A DNA stretch of 64,000 nt from Defluviitaleaceae bacterium (GCA_009779835.1 WRBD01000008.1:1-64000); one strand, 5' to 3'; numbered from the stretch's first letter, positions 18,803 to 29,800 are shown. Program-made: numbers and translations. The notes: generated by a model from the letters alone, not told the origin.

Positions 18803-21729
18803 CGGGACATCATATTTACACACGCTCTTGGTATGAATACGATTCACGATCCAAGAATCCGGGTACTTTTACGGTTGAACTTACAAGCGGGCTTTTTGAG
18901 CCAAATACAAGTGATGTTATTTATCACAAATTAAATCCTGTTTTGGCGGGAACGCAGCCTTCAATTGCGGGGTATGACTTGGAGCATTCTTTACTTCGCA
19001 TTTTTCATCCGACTCCGGATTCAACTGTTGTTGCGCGAAGTTATTTTGTAAACGATGAAATTACAAAGCGCGGCATTGTGCAATACAGTTTCGGGCTTGT
19101 GTTTTCCAATGAAGCAAATAACAGATTTTTGCGTTTTCCAAAACACGCGTTTGAGCTTTCAGCCGTTGAACCTTATGAAGAATTTGTTAAGCGCGTTTCG
19201 GAAGAAGAGCCGATTGAGTATTCCTCCATGTATGACCCCAACCCGAATGATTATCAACAGCCAACAGTCTTTTCACGCGAAGACTTGATGCGAATCGGTT
19301 TTAATGAAGACATTTTTACAAAGTTCTTCATCTCACTGGGGAAAGCTATTACTTCTCAAAAAGATGACCAAAGAGTTGCGGTGATTCTTCCCGAAGTACA
19401 TACAGGTGAAAAGATAATTTTAGCTGTTTTAACTATTCTTCCGCCGTGGCTTGTAGGCAAATTTGGTGCAGTTTCACGTTGGTCCGGTGCGCTTGAAGGC
19501 AGAAACTCGGCATCAATTAACGGCATTCAATTGGTTTTTTATTCAGGAGAAAAGCCTCCTCACGACACCATTTCAGCCATAATTGATTTAACAAACGCAC
19601 ATCTCCACAAAAACATTGAAGACATAACCGCAGAACAACAAGAACTTGCTAAATGGTATTGGGAAAACATCGGCAAACCCGATAATTTGAAAAGCATGGC
19701 GGATTACATGATTGAAAAATACCGGCAACTTATGGATAAAATGCCGTTTCCTGTTTTTGCTCATTGTTTTTATTTATGGAATACGTTCCATTTAAATAAT
19801 TATGATACTAAGTTTCTATCATTCAGCATGGCTTCGCGTGCAATTAACAGCATTGTCAGCGCTTTTGGAAAAAATTTAGAAAAATACTTCTCAAACAAAT
19901 TTATGCTAACGAGTATTTTTAGAATTTTCATAGAACAGCTTGAAAGTTCTGCTACATCACAGATTAGTGAATCTACAGTGCGCTCGGTTTGCTTACTTGC
20001 AAACAACGATTTTAAAGCAGGTGACCAACTTCAAGCAAGGCATTTTATTAAACCAATGGCAGACAGGTTTTTTGATTACAACGAATGGATTAAACTTGAG
20101 CCGATTCTACAATACTACTCCAAAATGTTGAAAGATAGCGCATCGGAAGAAAATTTTAATGAAGCAATCGCATTTTTCGGGTTGGCTTTATTAAGTGTGA
20201 ATAAAAAACTTGCAGATGATGCCGCAGCGGTTCTTTCAAATTATGCCAATGCAAGCGTTGCTGTAATGCTTGCTGAAGGTACAAATCATGTGAATGAGTA
20301 TAAAAAAATTGCACTTTTACTTAAAGATGCAAAAAGACAAATGAATTTGGACATTTCAACATGGGAAAATGTTTCAAAGAATGAAGCCGCTTCACGAATG
20401 TTTTTTCTTTTGGAAAAATTTAATCGTGAGAATGCAAATATAAATCCGCCGGGCAACAAACAGCTTGATAATGTTCTAAATGGGATTCAAAAACTACAGC
20501 CCAGTGAAAAAAGCGACGCTATTCAAACCTTGCTTTATCTTTACTGGAATGCGGACACGTTAAAAGATGCCGCTCAAATGCAAAAATACGTGAAATATTT
20601 GCATGAAAACCAAAAATTAAAATTATACTTACAAAACGATATAGGCACAGATGATATTCGCGAAATTTTTAAAGGCGAAGTTGACCATGCCTTAGATACC
20701 CGCGAATTTATCTCTGATGACGAAAAAATCAACGCAATTTTAGAATGGCTTGCCAAACTCCGAAATGATTGTGGTTTCCCCGATTCCGACCCGATTTTTA
20801 TGCACCTTGGGGAGAAGCTTACGGTGCTTGGCGGAATAGATACAATATGTGAAGTATTAAGCCCGAAATCAATAAAAACACTTGCCGAAGTATTTAAAAA
20901 ACTTGGCGCAACCGATAAGGCGGATATGCTTTATGAAATTATAAAATTCGATGAAGCAGGCGGCTCAAAAGGTGATTTTTCAAGAATAATTAGAAATTCG
21001 AATGTGAAATATAAATATTTCTTAATACGAATTGAATATTGGTTTAACAATTCAACAGATATTCCCGCCGAGTGGGCACTGACTCGCGCTGTTTATGAAG
21101 CAGAAAGTAGAAACATGGCGTTAAGTTACACTTCTACCACTGCTGAAATGTACCTGAACTACAGGCGTGATAAGCGCGAACCAAAAGAAGATTTGATAGA
21201 TTTATACGAGGCAATGCATCTTGTAGATGATGGCCGTTACGAACACAGTATTTCAGATGATATTTTTAAATCTTTGAAAGGCAAAGTTTTTCAAATTGTC
21301 AACGAACTTGAAGACAGAAATTTTTGCGATACCTTGTTTGCAACCGCCACAAAGTTTAAAAATTTTGCGAGTCCGCATTCAATCCATACGCGAATGTATC
21401 AAGCGGGAAGAGAAATTGCTAATCGAATAAAAAATAACTACTCTTCCGAAGACCCGCCCTATGATATTCTTAAAAAATTTCATCCGGGCGAAGGGGCGCC
21501 AATGTCATTCGCCAGTGATTATTCCGTGTTACCATCTGTGTTATCATTTTTTATATTTATTGGGGTTTGCCTTGCTACGGTTTCCGGTATCATTTTGATT
21601 TTAAGCCCGGTGGGTCTTACGGGAATGCTGTTGACGATGTTTCCGCTTTGGTTTGTAACCGTCTTGGCTGTATGTATGTTTATATCTCTTGTACTTACGA
21701 TATTTCAATTACTTTATCCCGATTATTAA
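18799..21729 (+). CDS. GTPase-associated-protein-1 (GAP1)-like large protein with C-terminal TM segments (cluster gene 6)
   Basis: 4-nt overlap with upstream GTPase gene; start ATG 18799 with RBS ggagg (the ORF track starts at GTG 18790); N-term HHIYTRSWYEYDSRSKNPGTFTVELTSGL...GIVQYSFGLVFS; C-term TM helices SVLSFFIFIGVCLATVSGIILIL and MFPLWFVTVLAVCMFISLVLTIF. Confidence 0.7.
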   Translation: MTGHHIYTRSWYEYDSRSKNPGTFTVELTSGLFEPNTSDVIYHKLNPVLAGTQPSIAGYDLEHSLLRIFHPTPDSTVVARSYFVNDEITKRGIVQYSFGLVFSNEANNRFLRFPKHAFELSAVEPYEEFVKRVSEEEPIEYSSMYDPNPNDYQQPTVFSREDLMRIGFNEDIFTKFFISLGKAITSQKDDQRVAVILPEVHTGEKIILAVLTILPPWLVGKFGAVSRWSGALEGRNSASINGIQLVFYSGEKPPHDTISAIIDLTNAHLHKNIEDITAEQQELAKWYWENIGKPDNLKSMADYMIEKYRQLMDKMPFPVFAHCFYLWNTFHLNNYDTKFLSFSMASRAINSIVSAFGKNLEKYFSNKFMLTSIFRIFIEQLESSATSQISESTVRSVCLLANNDFKAGDQLQARHFIKPMADRFFDYNEWIKLEPILQYYSKMLKDSASEENFNEAIAFFGLALLSVNKKLADDAAAVLSNYANASVAVMLAEGTNHVNEYKKIALLLKDAKRQMNLDISTWENVSKNEAASRMFFLLEKFNRENANINPPGNKQLDNVLNGIQKLQPSEKSDAIQTLLYLYWNADTLKDAAQMQKYVKYLHENQKLKLYLQNDIGTDDIREIFKGEVDHALDTREFISDDEKINAILEWLAKLRNDCGFPDSDPIFMHLGEKLTVLGGIDTICEVLSPKSIKTLAEVFKKLGATDKADMLYEIIKFDEAGGSKGDFSRIIRNSNVKYKYFLIRIEYWFNNSTDIPAEWALTRAVYEAESRNMALSYTSTTAEMYLNYRRDKREPKEDLIDLYEAMHLVDDGRYEHSISDDIFKSLKGKVFQIVNELEDRNFCDTLFATATKFKNFASPHSIHTRMYQAGREIANRIKNNYSSEDPPYDILKKFHPGEGAPMSFASDYSVLPSVLSFFIFIGVCLATVSGIILILSPVGLTGMLLTMFPLWFVTVLAVCMFISLVLTIFQLLYPDY

Positions 21730-21745
21730 AGGAGCGAAGAGTCTT

Positions 21746-22711
21746 ATGAGAAGAAGACATTTTTTTGTACTTACGTTTTTTTTGTTGTTCTTGGCAGCAG
21801 CTACTTTGCCCGCGCATATTTTAATTTACGCGGACACCGAATGCGAAAATTTCAATTGCGATGATGATGACTGCGATGGCGAAAATTGTGTTGAAGAAGA
21901 TACACCCGCCGCCGACCCAAATGACCTCACGTATGCTTTTTTATGTCCGGTTTTCCGTGCTGCTATCCGTGATGAATTGAATCATAAAGAAGAAAATGGG
22001 AACTATCCTCCTATATACCAAGAAGATTTAAATAGAATTACGCGGCTAAGTTTATACGGCGGCGAAATGGAACGTCTGCACGGCACTAGGATAAGAAGTC
22101 TTGCGGGTGTTGAACATTTAACTAATTTGGAATACTTGAAAGTTGATAGCAATTATCTCATTCCTTTTGATGAAGAAACCGGAACAGGGATAGACGTATC
22201 ACAGAATGAAAAATTAACAGAATTAAATGTGCACAATAATTTTATCAGTAGTCCCGATGAAGTAAAAGGGTGGCGAGATGGTTTTCACATTGGAAGTGGA
22301 GTGGCTCGCACGGACGTTCCTCGTCCGCCATATCCTATGCCTGCCCCGGGAATAACTCCTCCTCCCCATTCTGAGCCAACCACTGCTTCCAATGAAGAAA
22401 ACACTGCCGGCGAAGAAGACAACTATGACAACGAAGGAAACCGTGAGTCATTTGGTGTTCCAATAGAAAGGAATCATCCCAATGAAGTTATACGACGGGC
22501 ACTGAGGGATTCCACTTCATTTGAGGGTACGGTAGTTCTTTCTGTTGACGTACGACGCGAAAGTTATAATAGTGATTGGGTTGTAATAAATGCAAGCGAA
22601 GTACCCGAACCCGGCACTCTATATGTAATATTCACATGGGTACTGGTTGTCTTGATTTTTCTAATGTTTATATTAAATCTATTGATTCTTATAGTTCGTA
22701 GTAGAAATTAA
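21746..22711 (+). CDS. secreted leucine-rich-repeat protein with acidic Cys motif and C-terminal TM (cluster gene 7)
   Basis: Start ATG 21746 with RBS aaaggag; signal peptide; CENFNCDDDDCDGENC; LRR segments ITRLSLYGGEM.. LTNLEYLKVDSNYL.. LTELNVHNNFI; terminal TM. Confidence 0.82.
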   Translation: MRRRHFFVLTFFLLFLAAATLPAHILIYADTECENFNCDDDDCDGENCVEEDTPAADPNDLTYAFLCPVFRAAIRDELNHKEENGNYPPIYQEDLNRITRLSLYGGEMERLHGTRIRSLAGVEHLTNLEYLKVDSNYLIPFDEETGTGIDVSQNEKLTELNVHNNFISSPDEVKGWRDGFHIGSGVARTDVPRPPYPMPAPGITPPPHSEPTTASNEENTAGEEDNYDNEGNRESFGVPIERNHPNEVIRRALRDSTSFEGTVVLSVDVRRESYNSDWVVINASEVPEPGTLYVIFTWVLVVLIFLMFILNLLILIVRSRN

Positions 22712-22729
22712 TAATTTGGGGAGGGCTAC

Positions 22730-24085
22730 ATGGTTATAAAATCACCGTTAAATTTTTTAATGCTACTTTTTAGTTTTTTTGCGGCAATTGCCGTTTTCTT
22801 TTTGGGCGAGGTTTTACTTAGATTTATCTCGGGCTTGCCGTTTATTTTTCAATGCGCGATTTATTTGACCTTTGTAACAACTCTTTGCTTTGCTGCAATT
22901 TTTATTTCGGAAAAAATTTATTCGGGTTATTACATTCCGCGCGGACGTGTTACTTTTGGCGGAACTTGCGCAAAAGCGGCGGCAATTTTTATCCCTTGCG
23001 CGTTCGCTCTCGGGCTTCTTACGCAGTTACTTTACGGTTTTATTTTTACGGAAACCCGTGGCGACCATACAGTCGTAGATGGAGAAGTTTCCGGCGCAAT
23101 GATACAAATGATTGGCGAAATGGAAATAGGACGCCGCGACGCGCTGGATTTGGTCATTGTGGTAGATACCACCGGTTCTATGGGTTCGTATATTAACGAT
23201 GTCAGAAGGGATATTAGTCATGTGTATGACGCACTTGCAAACCAAACCCGCGATTTCCGTGTGGCACTTATAGATTACAGGGATTTTCCCTCACGCACCA
23301 TGTATGCGGGCGACTATCCCGCCAAGCTTCAGCTTAATTTTACATCGGAACGGCATGAAATTGCCAATGCCATAAACGCGCTCACATTGGGTAACGGAGG
23401 GGATATACCGGAAACCATGTATTCCGCGCTAAGCATGGCGGCGGGACTTGATTGGCGACCGGATGCGCATAAACACATCATTGTGCTTACAGACGCGGAA
23501 CCGCTTGACCCCGAACCCTATACATACTACACCATGAACCAAATAATTGATATGTTGGAATACGGGGACATTGAGCTGCACCTTATAGGTGCGGGCGATA
23601 GTCCGGTTATGCTTGCCTTTTTTGAAGAAATATCTGAACGTACGGGGAATGATTTTGCTCATGTTGTACCGGTAATTACGTTTGCAAGTTTTATAGTAGA
23701 ACAAGAAATTGAAACTTGGTGGGAAAGACCTCATTTACTTTTGGCGTTTGACGGCTCAGGGGAAAGGGGAGGTGCTATGAAAATTGCCGTACACGCCTTA
23801 TTAATGTCACTTTGGGGAATATTCACAGGCATTGCTGTAGTTGTATTCTTAAATAACAGCAAATTGTTTACCACGTTTTTGATACACCGGATTATTGTTT
23901 CGATAGTTATATCAACTATATTTGCAATAATGATGGCAGATGCAGACATAATTACGAATTTGGCGGCGCGCGCATTATTAGCATTAGGAGTTTGCCTATT
24001 ATATCTGCCGACATTCAGTTGGGGCGATACTATTGCACCTCAAAATAGGAATCCTACTGCGCCCTCGGCAGATTCGGGATGGTAA
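22730..24085 (+). CDS. multi-TM membrane protein with VWA domain (cluster gene 8)
   Basis: N-terminal TM segments, DLVIVVDTTGSMGSYINDVRRDI (VWA), C-terminal TM segments. Confidence 0.9.
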   Translation: MVIKSPLNFLMLLFSFFAAIAVFFLGEVLLRFISGLPFIFQCAIYLTFVTTLCFAAIFISEKIYSGYYIPRGRVTFGGTCAKAAAIFIPCAFALGLLTQLLYGFIFTETRGDHTVVDGEVSGAMIQMIGEMEIGRRDALDLVIVVDTTGSMGSYINDVRRDISHVYDALANQTRDFRVALIDYRDFPSRTMYAGDYPAKLQLNFTSERHEIANAINALTLGNGGDIPETMYSALSMAAGLDWRPDAHKHIIVLTDAEPLDPEPYTYYTMNQIIDMLEYGDIELHLIGAGDSPVMLAFFEEISERTGNDFAHVVPVITFASFIVEQEIETWWERPHLLLAFDGSGERGGAMKIAVHALLMSLWGIFTGIAVVVFLNNSKLFTTFLIHRIIVSIVISTIFAIMMADADIITNLAARALLALGVCLLYLPTFSWGDTIAPQNRNPTAPSADSGW

Positions 24086-24092
24086 CCGGTCA

Positions 24093-24815
24093 ATGTTTTT
24101 TGCTGCTAAAAAATTTTCGGTAACTTTTGCCGCCGCGTCGAGAATCGGAAAACGTGAGCGCAATGAAGATTCTGTTATCTCGCTTGTAAAAGACGACAGA
24201 TATTGTTTTGTTGTCGCCGACGGACTGGGCGGGCATGGGCTTGGCGATTTAGCGTCAAAGACACTTACGTATGTTTTTTCGCGTGAATTTGACAGATGCA
24301 CAAATATGAAAAGTAACCGGATATTTCTTTCGCACGCATTCGATTGTGCGCAGGAAGAAATTCTTGCTTTACAAGCCGCGAGGGGTATAAAAAAATATCA
24401 AGCTAAAACAACGGCGGTTGCTCTTTCAATTTTTAATGGGAAATACGCGTGGGGACATGTTGGAGATTCCCGCTTATATCGCTTTAATCGCGATATCTTA
24501 ATCTCCCGCACGTTTGACCATAGTGTGCCGCAAATTCTTGCCCTTTCCAATGAAATTTCCGAAGACGAAATTTCCACGCACCCCGACCGTTCACTTTTGC
24601 TTCACGCATTCGGCGATGAATGGGACGAACCGAAATACGAAATTTCAAAAGAAACATCGCTCAAACGCGGCAACTCATTTTTTTTATGTACGGACGGTGT
24701 TTGGGAATATGCAAAAATAAAACCTCCGCATAACATGGAAATAACCCCTGATGTTTGGCTTTCCGTCATTATGAGTGAAACACGAAACCGCAGGACAGGA
24801 AAGCGATTTAGATAA
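24093..24815 (+). CDS. PP2C-family Ser/Thr phosphatase, C-terminus apparently frameshifted (cluster gene 9)
   Basis: KRERNEDSVISL, CFVVADGLGGHGLGDLAS, WGHVGDSRLYRF; canonical tail DLDNYSAIAITVK present in the +1 frame up to a stop at 24846. Confidence 0.9.
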   Translation: MFFAAKKFSVTFAAASRIGKRERNEDSVISLVKDDRYCFVVADGLGGHGLGDLASKTLTYVFSREFDRCTNMKSNRIFLSHAFDCAQEEILALQAARGIKKYQAKTTAVALSIFNGKYAWGHVGDSRLYRFNRDILISRTFDHSVPQILALSNEISEDEISTHPDRSLLLHAFGDEWDEPKYEISKETSLKRGNSFFLCTDGVWEYAKIKPPHNMEITPDVWLSVIMSETRNRRTGKRFR

Positions 24816-24860
24816 TTATTCCGCCATTGCAATTACCGTAAAATAGGGAGTTGATATTTA

Positions 24861-26843
24861 ATGAGATGTAATTATTGTTTTTCTTATCACGACGAAGGGG
24901 ATACTTGTCCCGATTGCGGTTATGTGAAAGACCGGGAGGCGGACGAACTTTTTTATTTATACCCCGGCACAGAATTAAATAACCGTTACATAATCGGGCG
25001 GACACTTGGCGCAGGAGGGTTTGGCATTGTTTATAAGGCGTGGGATAAAAAGGAAGATATCCCTGTAGCGATAAAAGAATATTATCCAAGCGGGCTTGTA
25101 ACACGCACACCCGGAATGGGGCAGCTAAACCTTATAGCAAAAAACCGTTCTTATGAATTTGAAGCCGGCTCACAACGCTTTGCGGCGGAATGTGCCGGAA
25201 CAATGCAAATAGACAGGCAATATAAAAACAACCCTGCATTAATCCATAATGTTTCGTGTTTTAATTATAACGGCACAACTTACCTTGTAATGGAATTATT
25301 GGAAGGTGAAACACTCACTCAATACGTTAAAAAAAACGGTGTTATCCCATTGGATGATGCTTTAAAGATTGCTTCCGCAATTCTTGGCGCGGTGCGCGAT
25401 ATACATAATGTGAATATTATTCATCGTGATATCAGCCCCGACAATATTATTATTTGCAAAGACGGCACGGTAAAACTAATCGACTTTGGTGCGGCGAAAT
25501 TCGGAAAACGCGACAACGCACAAAATACAGAGCGCGTTATGAAGCCGGGCTATTCTCCGCCGGAGCAATACGAACAAGTCGAACGCTCGGGCAATTTTAC
25601 AGATATCTATGCTGTTGGAGCAACTTTTTACTTTATGCTTACCAGTTATGAACCCACCGAATCCACCAACAGAAAAACAGGCGACTCGCTCGCGTCCCCC
25701 CGAAGCCTAAATCCACAAATTCCCCAAAACATCAGCGACGCAATTTTAAAATCAATGGCAATAGACCACAGATTGCGCTTTAAAGACGCAACAGAATTTA
25801 TGAAAGCACTTACCGGCGAAATAAAAGTTTCGCGTCCGGAAGTTGAACTTAAACGCCGCAAAACAAAACGCTTTTTTTCGATTGCAGCTTCATTTTTAAT
25901 ATTGTGTATTGCCGGATTTACTTCATATTATTATATAGACAGTATTGTCGGTGCGTTAAATGACGCTTCTATCGAAGTATGGTTTATTTTAACAGGTGAT
26001 GAGTTCATTGATTCGCAAAGAACCGCCGCGCTTACACAGGTAGTTGAAGATTTTAATTATCTACATTCAAACATAGAAATAGAGCTTCGCGGAATCCCGA
26101 TTGACAGTTATGAGTCGGAAATTGAAAGCGCGTTGCTGGAAAACATGCCCATACTTTTTGAATCGGGCGGGCTTAGTATGGAATTGTTATCGCAAACGGC
26201 GGATTTAAACGCCTCCGTAAACAGAGTGCGAAACAATGTTCACTTTTTGGAACACTACACACGTTTTTTCCCGGCGCGAAATCAAATGCCAACCGGCTTT
26301 AAAGTTTCTTGCATTTTTATTAACACAACAATTTCAACTTATGACAGGCCTTACGCCGATGATTTAACCACGCTTCTTGCTTCAATGCCCGTTGATACAA
26401 GCCGCGTTGCCGTGCGACACGGAAGTGAAGCAGACTTTATTACCGTTTTCGGCAGCGTAACATATGTTGATTCTTTGGAATTTTTCCTTAATGATGCCGG
26501 TGCGCTTTTTGCCGATACTTCAATACATCACATTATGCAGACGGAATTTGCCGGAAGATACAGAATGATTAGGCTCGGTACAAATACCGTGCCCGCTTCG
26601 TTCGGAGGAATATTCAGCGTAGCGGAAAGTAGTCGCGATGAACAAGCCGCAAAAATCCGCTTGCTTGAATTTATGCTTGGAAACCATGCGCAGCGCGTGA
26701 TTCACGTTCAGCATCGCAGCGGTTTTATGCCGCTTAATATTAACGCACTTGGCACAGATGAAGCAGAACCTCGTACCTTCCGCCGTATTTTCGGAGAATT
26801 TTCAGAGTTGCTTGAAAATATGGAAAGCTTTGCGTTTAACTAA
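24861..26843 (+). CDS. Ser/Thr protein kinase: N-terminal zinc ribbon, kinase, TM, extracellular solute-binding-like domain (cluster gene 10)
   Basis: CNYCFSYHDEGDTCPDCGY; GAGGFGIVYKAWDKKEDIPVAIKEYYP; HRDISPDNIII; LIDFGAAKF; TM; EVWFILTGDEFIDSQRTAALTQVVEDFNYLHSNIEIELRGI... resembling a type-1 solute-binding fold. Confidence 0.9.
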   Translation: MRCNYCFSYHDEGDTCPDCGYVKDREADELFYLYPGTELNNRYIIGRTLGAGGFGIVYKAWDKKEDIPVAIKEYYPSGLVTRTPGMGQLNLIAKNRSYEFEAGSQRFAAECAGTMQIDRQYKNNPALIHNVSCFNYNGTTYLVMELLEGETLTQYVKKNGVIPLDDALKIASAILGAVRDIHNVNIIHRDISPDNIIICKDGTVKLIDFGAAKFGKRDNAQNTERVMKPGYSPPEQYEQVERSGNFTDIYAVGATFYFMLTSYEPTESTNRKTGDSLASPRSLNPQIPQNISDAILKSMAIDHRLRFKDATEFMKALTGEIKVSRPEVELKRRKTKRFFSIAASFLILCIAGFTSYYYIDSIVGALNDASIEVWFILTGDEFIDSQRTAALTQVVEDFNYLHSNIEIELRGIPIDSYESEIESALLENMPILFESGGLSMELLSQTADLNASVNRVRNNVHFLEHYTRFFPARNQMPTGFKVSCIFINTTISTYDRPYADDLTTLLASMPVDTSRVAVRHGSEADFITVFGSVTYVDSLEFFLNDAGALFADTSIHHIMQTEFAGRYRMIRLGTNTVPASFGGIFSVAESSRDEQAAKIRLLEFMLGNHAQRVIHVQHRSGFMPLNINALGTDEAEPRTFRRIFGEFSELLENMESFAFN

Positions 26844-26867
26844 TTCGTCGATATGGAGGCATGACAT

Positions 26868-29800
26868 ATGGAATTGACTGATTCCCTATCACCGGTGGCG
26901 GATTCGCCGCATTTGGCAAGCAGTTCTGCTTTGCGTGATAATTATGTAATAGAAAAACTTATCGGATACGGCGGTTTCGGCGCGACTTACATAGGTTGGG
27001 ACAAAGCGGGTGACAGACAAGTTGCGATAAGAGAATATTTTCCCGCGGAATTTTCAACGCGTGTTCCGGGGCGTTCGGAAATTTCTATTTTCAACGATTC
27101 AAAAAAACAAAAACAATTTCACGACGGGCTTGTAAAATTTCTTGAAGAAGCAAAACAAATTTCAAAACTTCAAGGTGAAGACGGCATTATTAATATATAC
27201 GACTCCTTTGAGGCAAACAACACGGCTTATATTATTATGGAGTACCTTGACGGAAATTTACTTTCCGAGATTCAAGGCGGCGATAATAAGCACAACAGAT
27301 ACAATGCTACTGTAGCAATTGATTTTGTAATGCCTATTATAAAATCGCTTAAAACTTTACACGATGCCGGTATATATCACTTAGATATCGCGCCGAATAA
27401 TATTTTTATGACAAGCAAAGGCAAAACTAAACTTATCGACTTTTCGGCGTACCGCCATGTAACAACATCGTACACCCGCAGTTTATCCGTTATTGTAAAG
27501 CCGGGGTTTTCGCCGGAAGAACTTTACCGCAGCAGCGGCGACCTTGGTGCGCACACAGATGTTTACGCAATAGGCGCGGTTTTATATCGTTTACTTACGG
27601 GGGTAGTTCCGCCCGATGCAATGTCGCGCAGAATGAATCTTGAAAACGGTAGAAAAGACCCGCTCAAATCTATTAGAAATTTCAATTCAAAAGTTTCTAA
27701 AAGCCAAGAAAACGCAATTATGAACGCGCTGAATGTTCAAATAAAAGACCGCACACCGGATGTTTCAACCTTTGCAGACGAGCTAACATCCGACAACGCA
27801 AAACGGCGCGGGCAAAAGGTAGGATTTCTTGATATCGGAAAATGGTCGGGTAAGGCGAAAGCTATTGTCGGAACAGGCGCGGCGGCGATTATAACTGTTG
27901 TCGTACTTATTTTAATCGGAGTTTTCGCTCCACCGGAATTTGAAATACCGGAAGGTATGGTTGCTGTCCCCAATGTTGTAAATGAATCGCGAGCTTCGGC
28001 GGAAGCGTTACTTGAAGCTGAAAATCTTTTGCCTTTTATTGTCGGCAGGGAGTTTTCGCAAATTATACCCCCGGGCTTTGTTTTATTGCAGGATGTATCA
28101 GCGGGAACCTTTGTTCCTGTTCTTACAAGAGTTTCGCTGACAATCAGTTATGGGGCTGAAATGGTTCTTCTTCCTTTTGTAGTTGGTTTTTCGGCGGACG
28201 AAGCACAGGAGGAATTGGAATCCGTTGGCTTCAGCGTAAGACGAATATACGAATATAGCCGCTTTATTGTAGAAGGTGCTGTTATAAGGACAAACTTTGA
28301 TGATGCCAACTCTGCCGTACTTGGCGCAACCGTAAGGCTTTATATTTCAAGAGGCCCCGACCCGGAATCTGACGAACCGTATTTATCTGACGTTCCGAAT
28401 ATCGAGGGCTTGACGCTTGAAGATGCTATAAGGATTTCAAATGAAGCGGGTTTTGCTGTGGAAGTAATTCACCGCCGCTACGGAACAGAACCAAGATACG
28501 AAGTTATCTCCCAGTCTTTGAATGCCGGTACCCGCACAATGACTGATAACATAATGGGGCTTGTTATTTCTTTGGGTGAAAGAGTGGCTCTTTTACCCGA
28601 CTTGCAGGCAAGAACATTGGAAGACGCGCAAAGGGTTCTTAATAACGCGGGCTTTAACACTAATGTTACAACGGCGCACAGCGAAACAGTAGCAAGAGGG
28701 CTTATAATTTCTCAAAGCCCGGCACCGGGTACATTACTATACGGTACTGCTGTTTCAATAGTGGTTTCTGCGGGAGGATTACCGTTTGCCGCGCCAAATG
28801 TTACCGGATTATCGGAAGACGTCGCCAGAAGTGCGCTTAATACAGAGGGCTTGATGGTTTCAATCAGCTATGAACCCGGAAATCCGGAAGGCAATGTTAT
28901 CAGACAGTCGCCAGATTCCGGCTCTCAGGTTGTCAGAGGCGATACGATATATCTTGTTGTCACCAATAATCGTCCCGTTAATGTTCCGAATGTTGAAGGA
29001 ATGACACGTGAAGCCGCGGAAAACGCGTTAAGAAACGCAGGTTTAAGGTCAAGCGCTTTTGAAAATTTCCATGAAACAGTTGCCGTAGGGCATGTAATTT
29101 CATTCTCGCCAAGCGGAACGCAGCCGGAAACCACAATTATTAACCTTATGATAAGCGCGGGGCGTGAACCGGTTCCTGTTCCCACGGGATTAACGGGAAT
29201 GGAAAAAGTTGAGGCAGAACGCCGAATTTTTGCCGCTAACTTACGCTCCGTTGTAACAGAGGAACATCACGATACCATTGCGGCAGGAATTGTTATATCC
29301 CAAAACCCCGCGTCCGGTATGCTTTTCCGGAACGACCCCGTAAGTATTGTTATTTCGCTGGGTGCGGAAGAAGTATCCGTACCGAACGTCGTAGGGCAAA
29401 CACAATCCGCCGCGCAAAATACGCTTCAAGCGCAACGCTTCCATATGGAAGTTGTTGACGAGCAGTTCAGTAACGCAACACCTCCTGTCCCTGCGGGCAA
29501 CGTAATGCTGCAAACCCCAAACGCGGGGCAGATTCTAACAAGAGGCGGAACCGTAAGAGTTACTTTAAGTCTTGGACCGGTTCCAAATCACCGAATCACC
29601 TATGACCGAAACGATGGCACGGGTACAATGCAGCCGGTTTATGTAAGAAACGGATTACACCATTTCGCAAGCCAAAATCAATTCACCCGCGCAAATTTTG
29701 TATTTGAAAGCTGGAATACCCAAGCTAACGGACAAGGCACAAGATATGACGCGGGTCAAAGAATAAACAATATAGAAGCGCCTATAACTCTTTACGCGCA

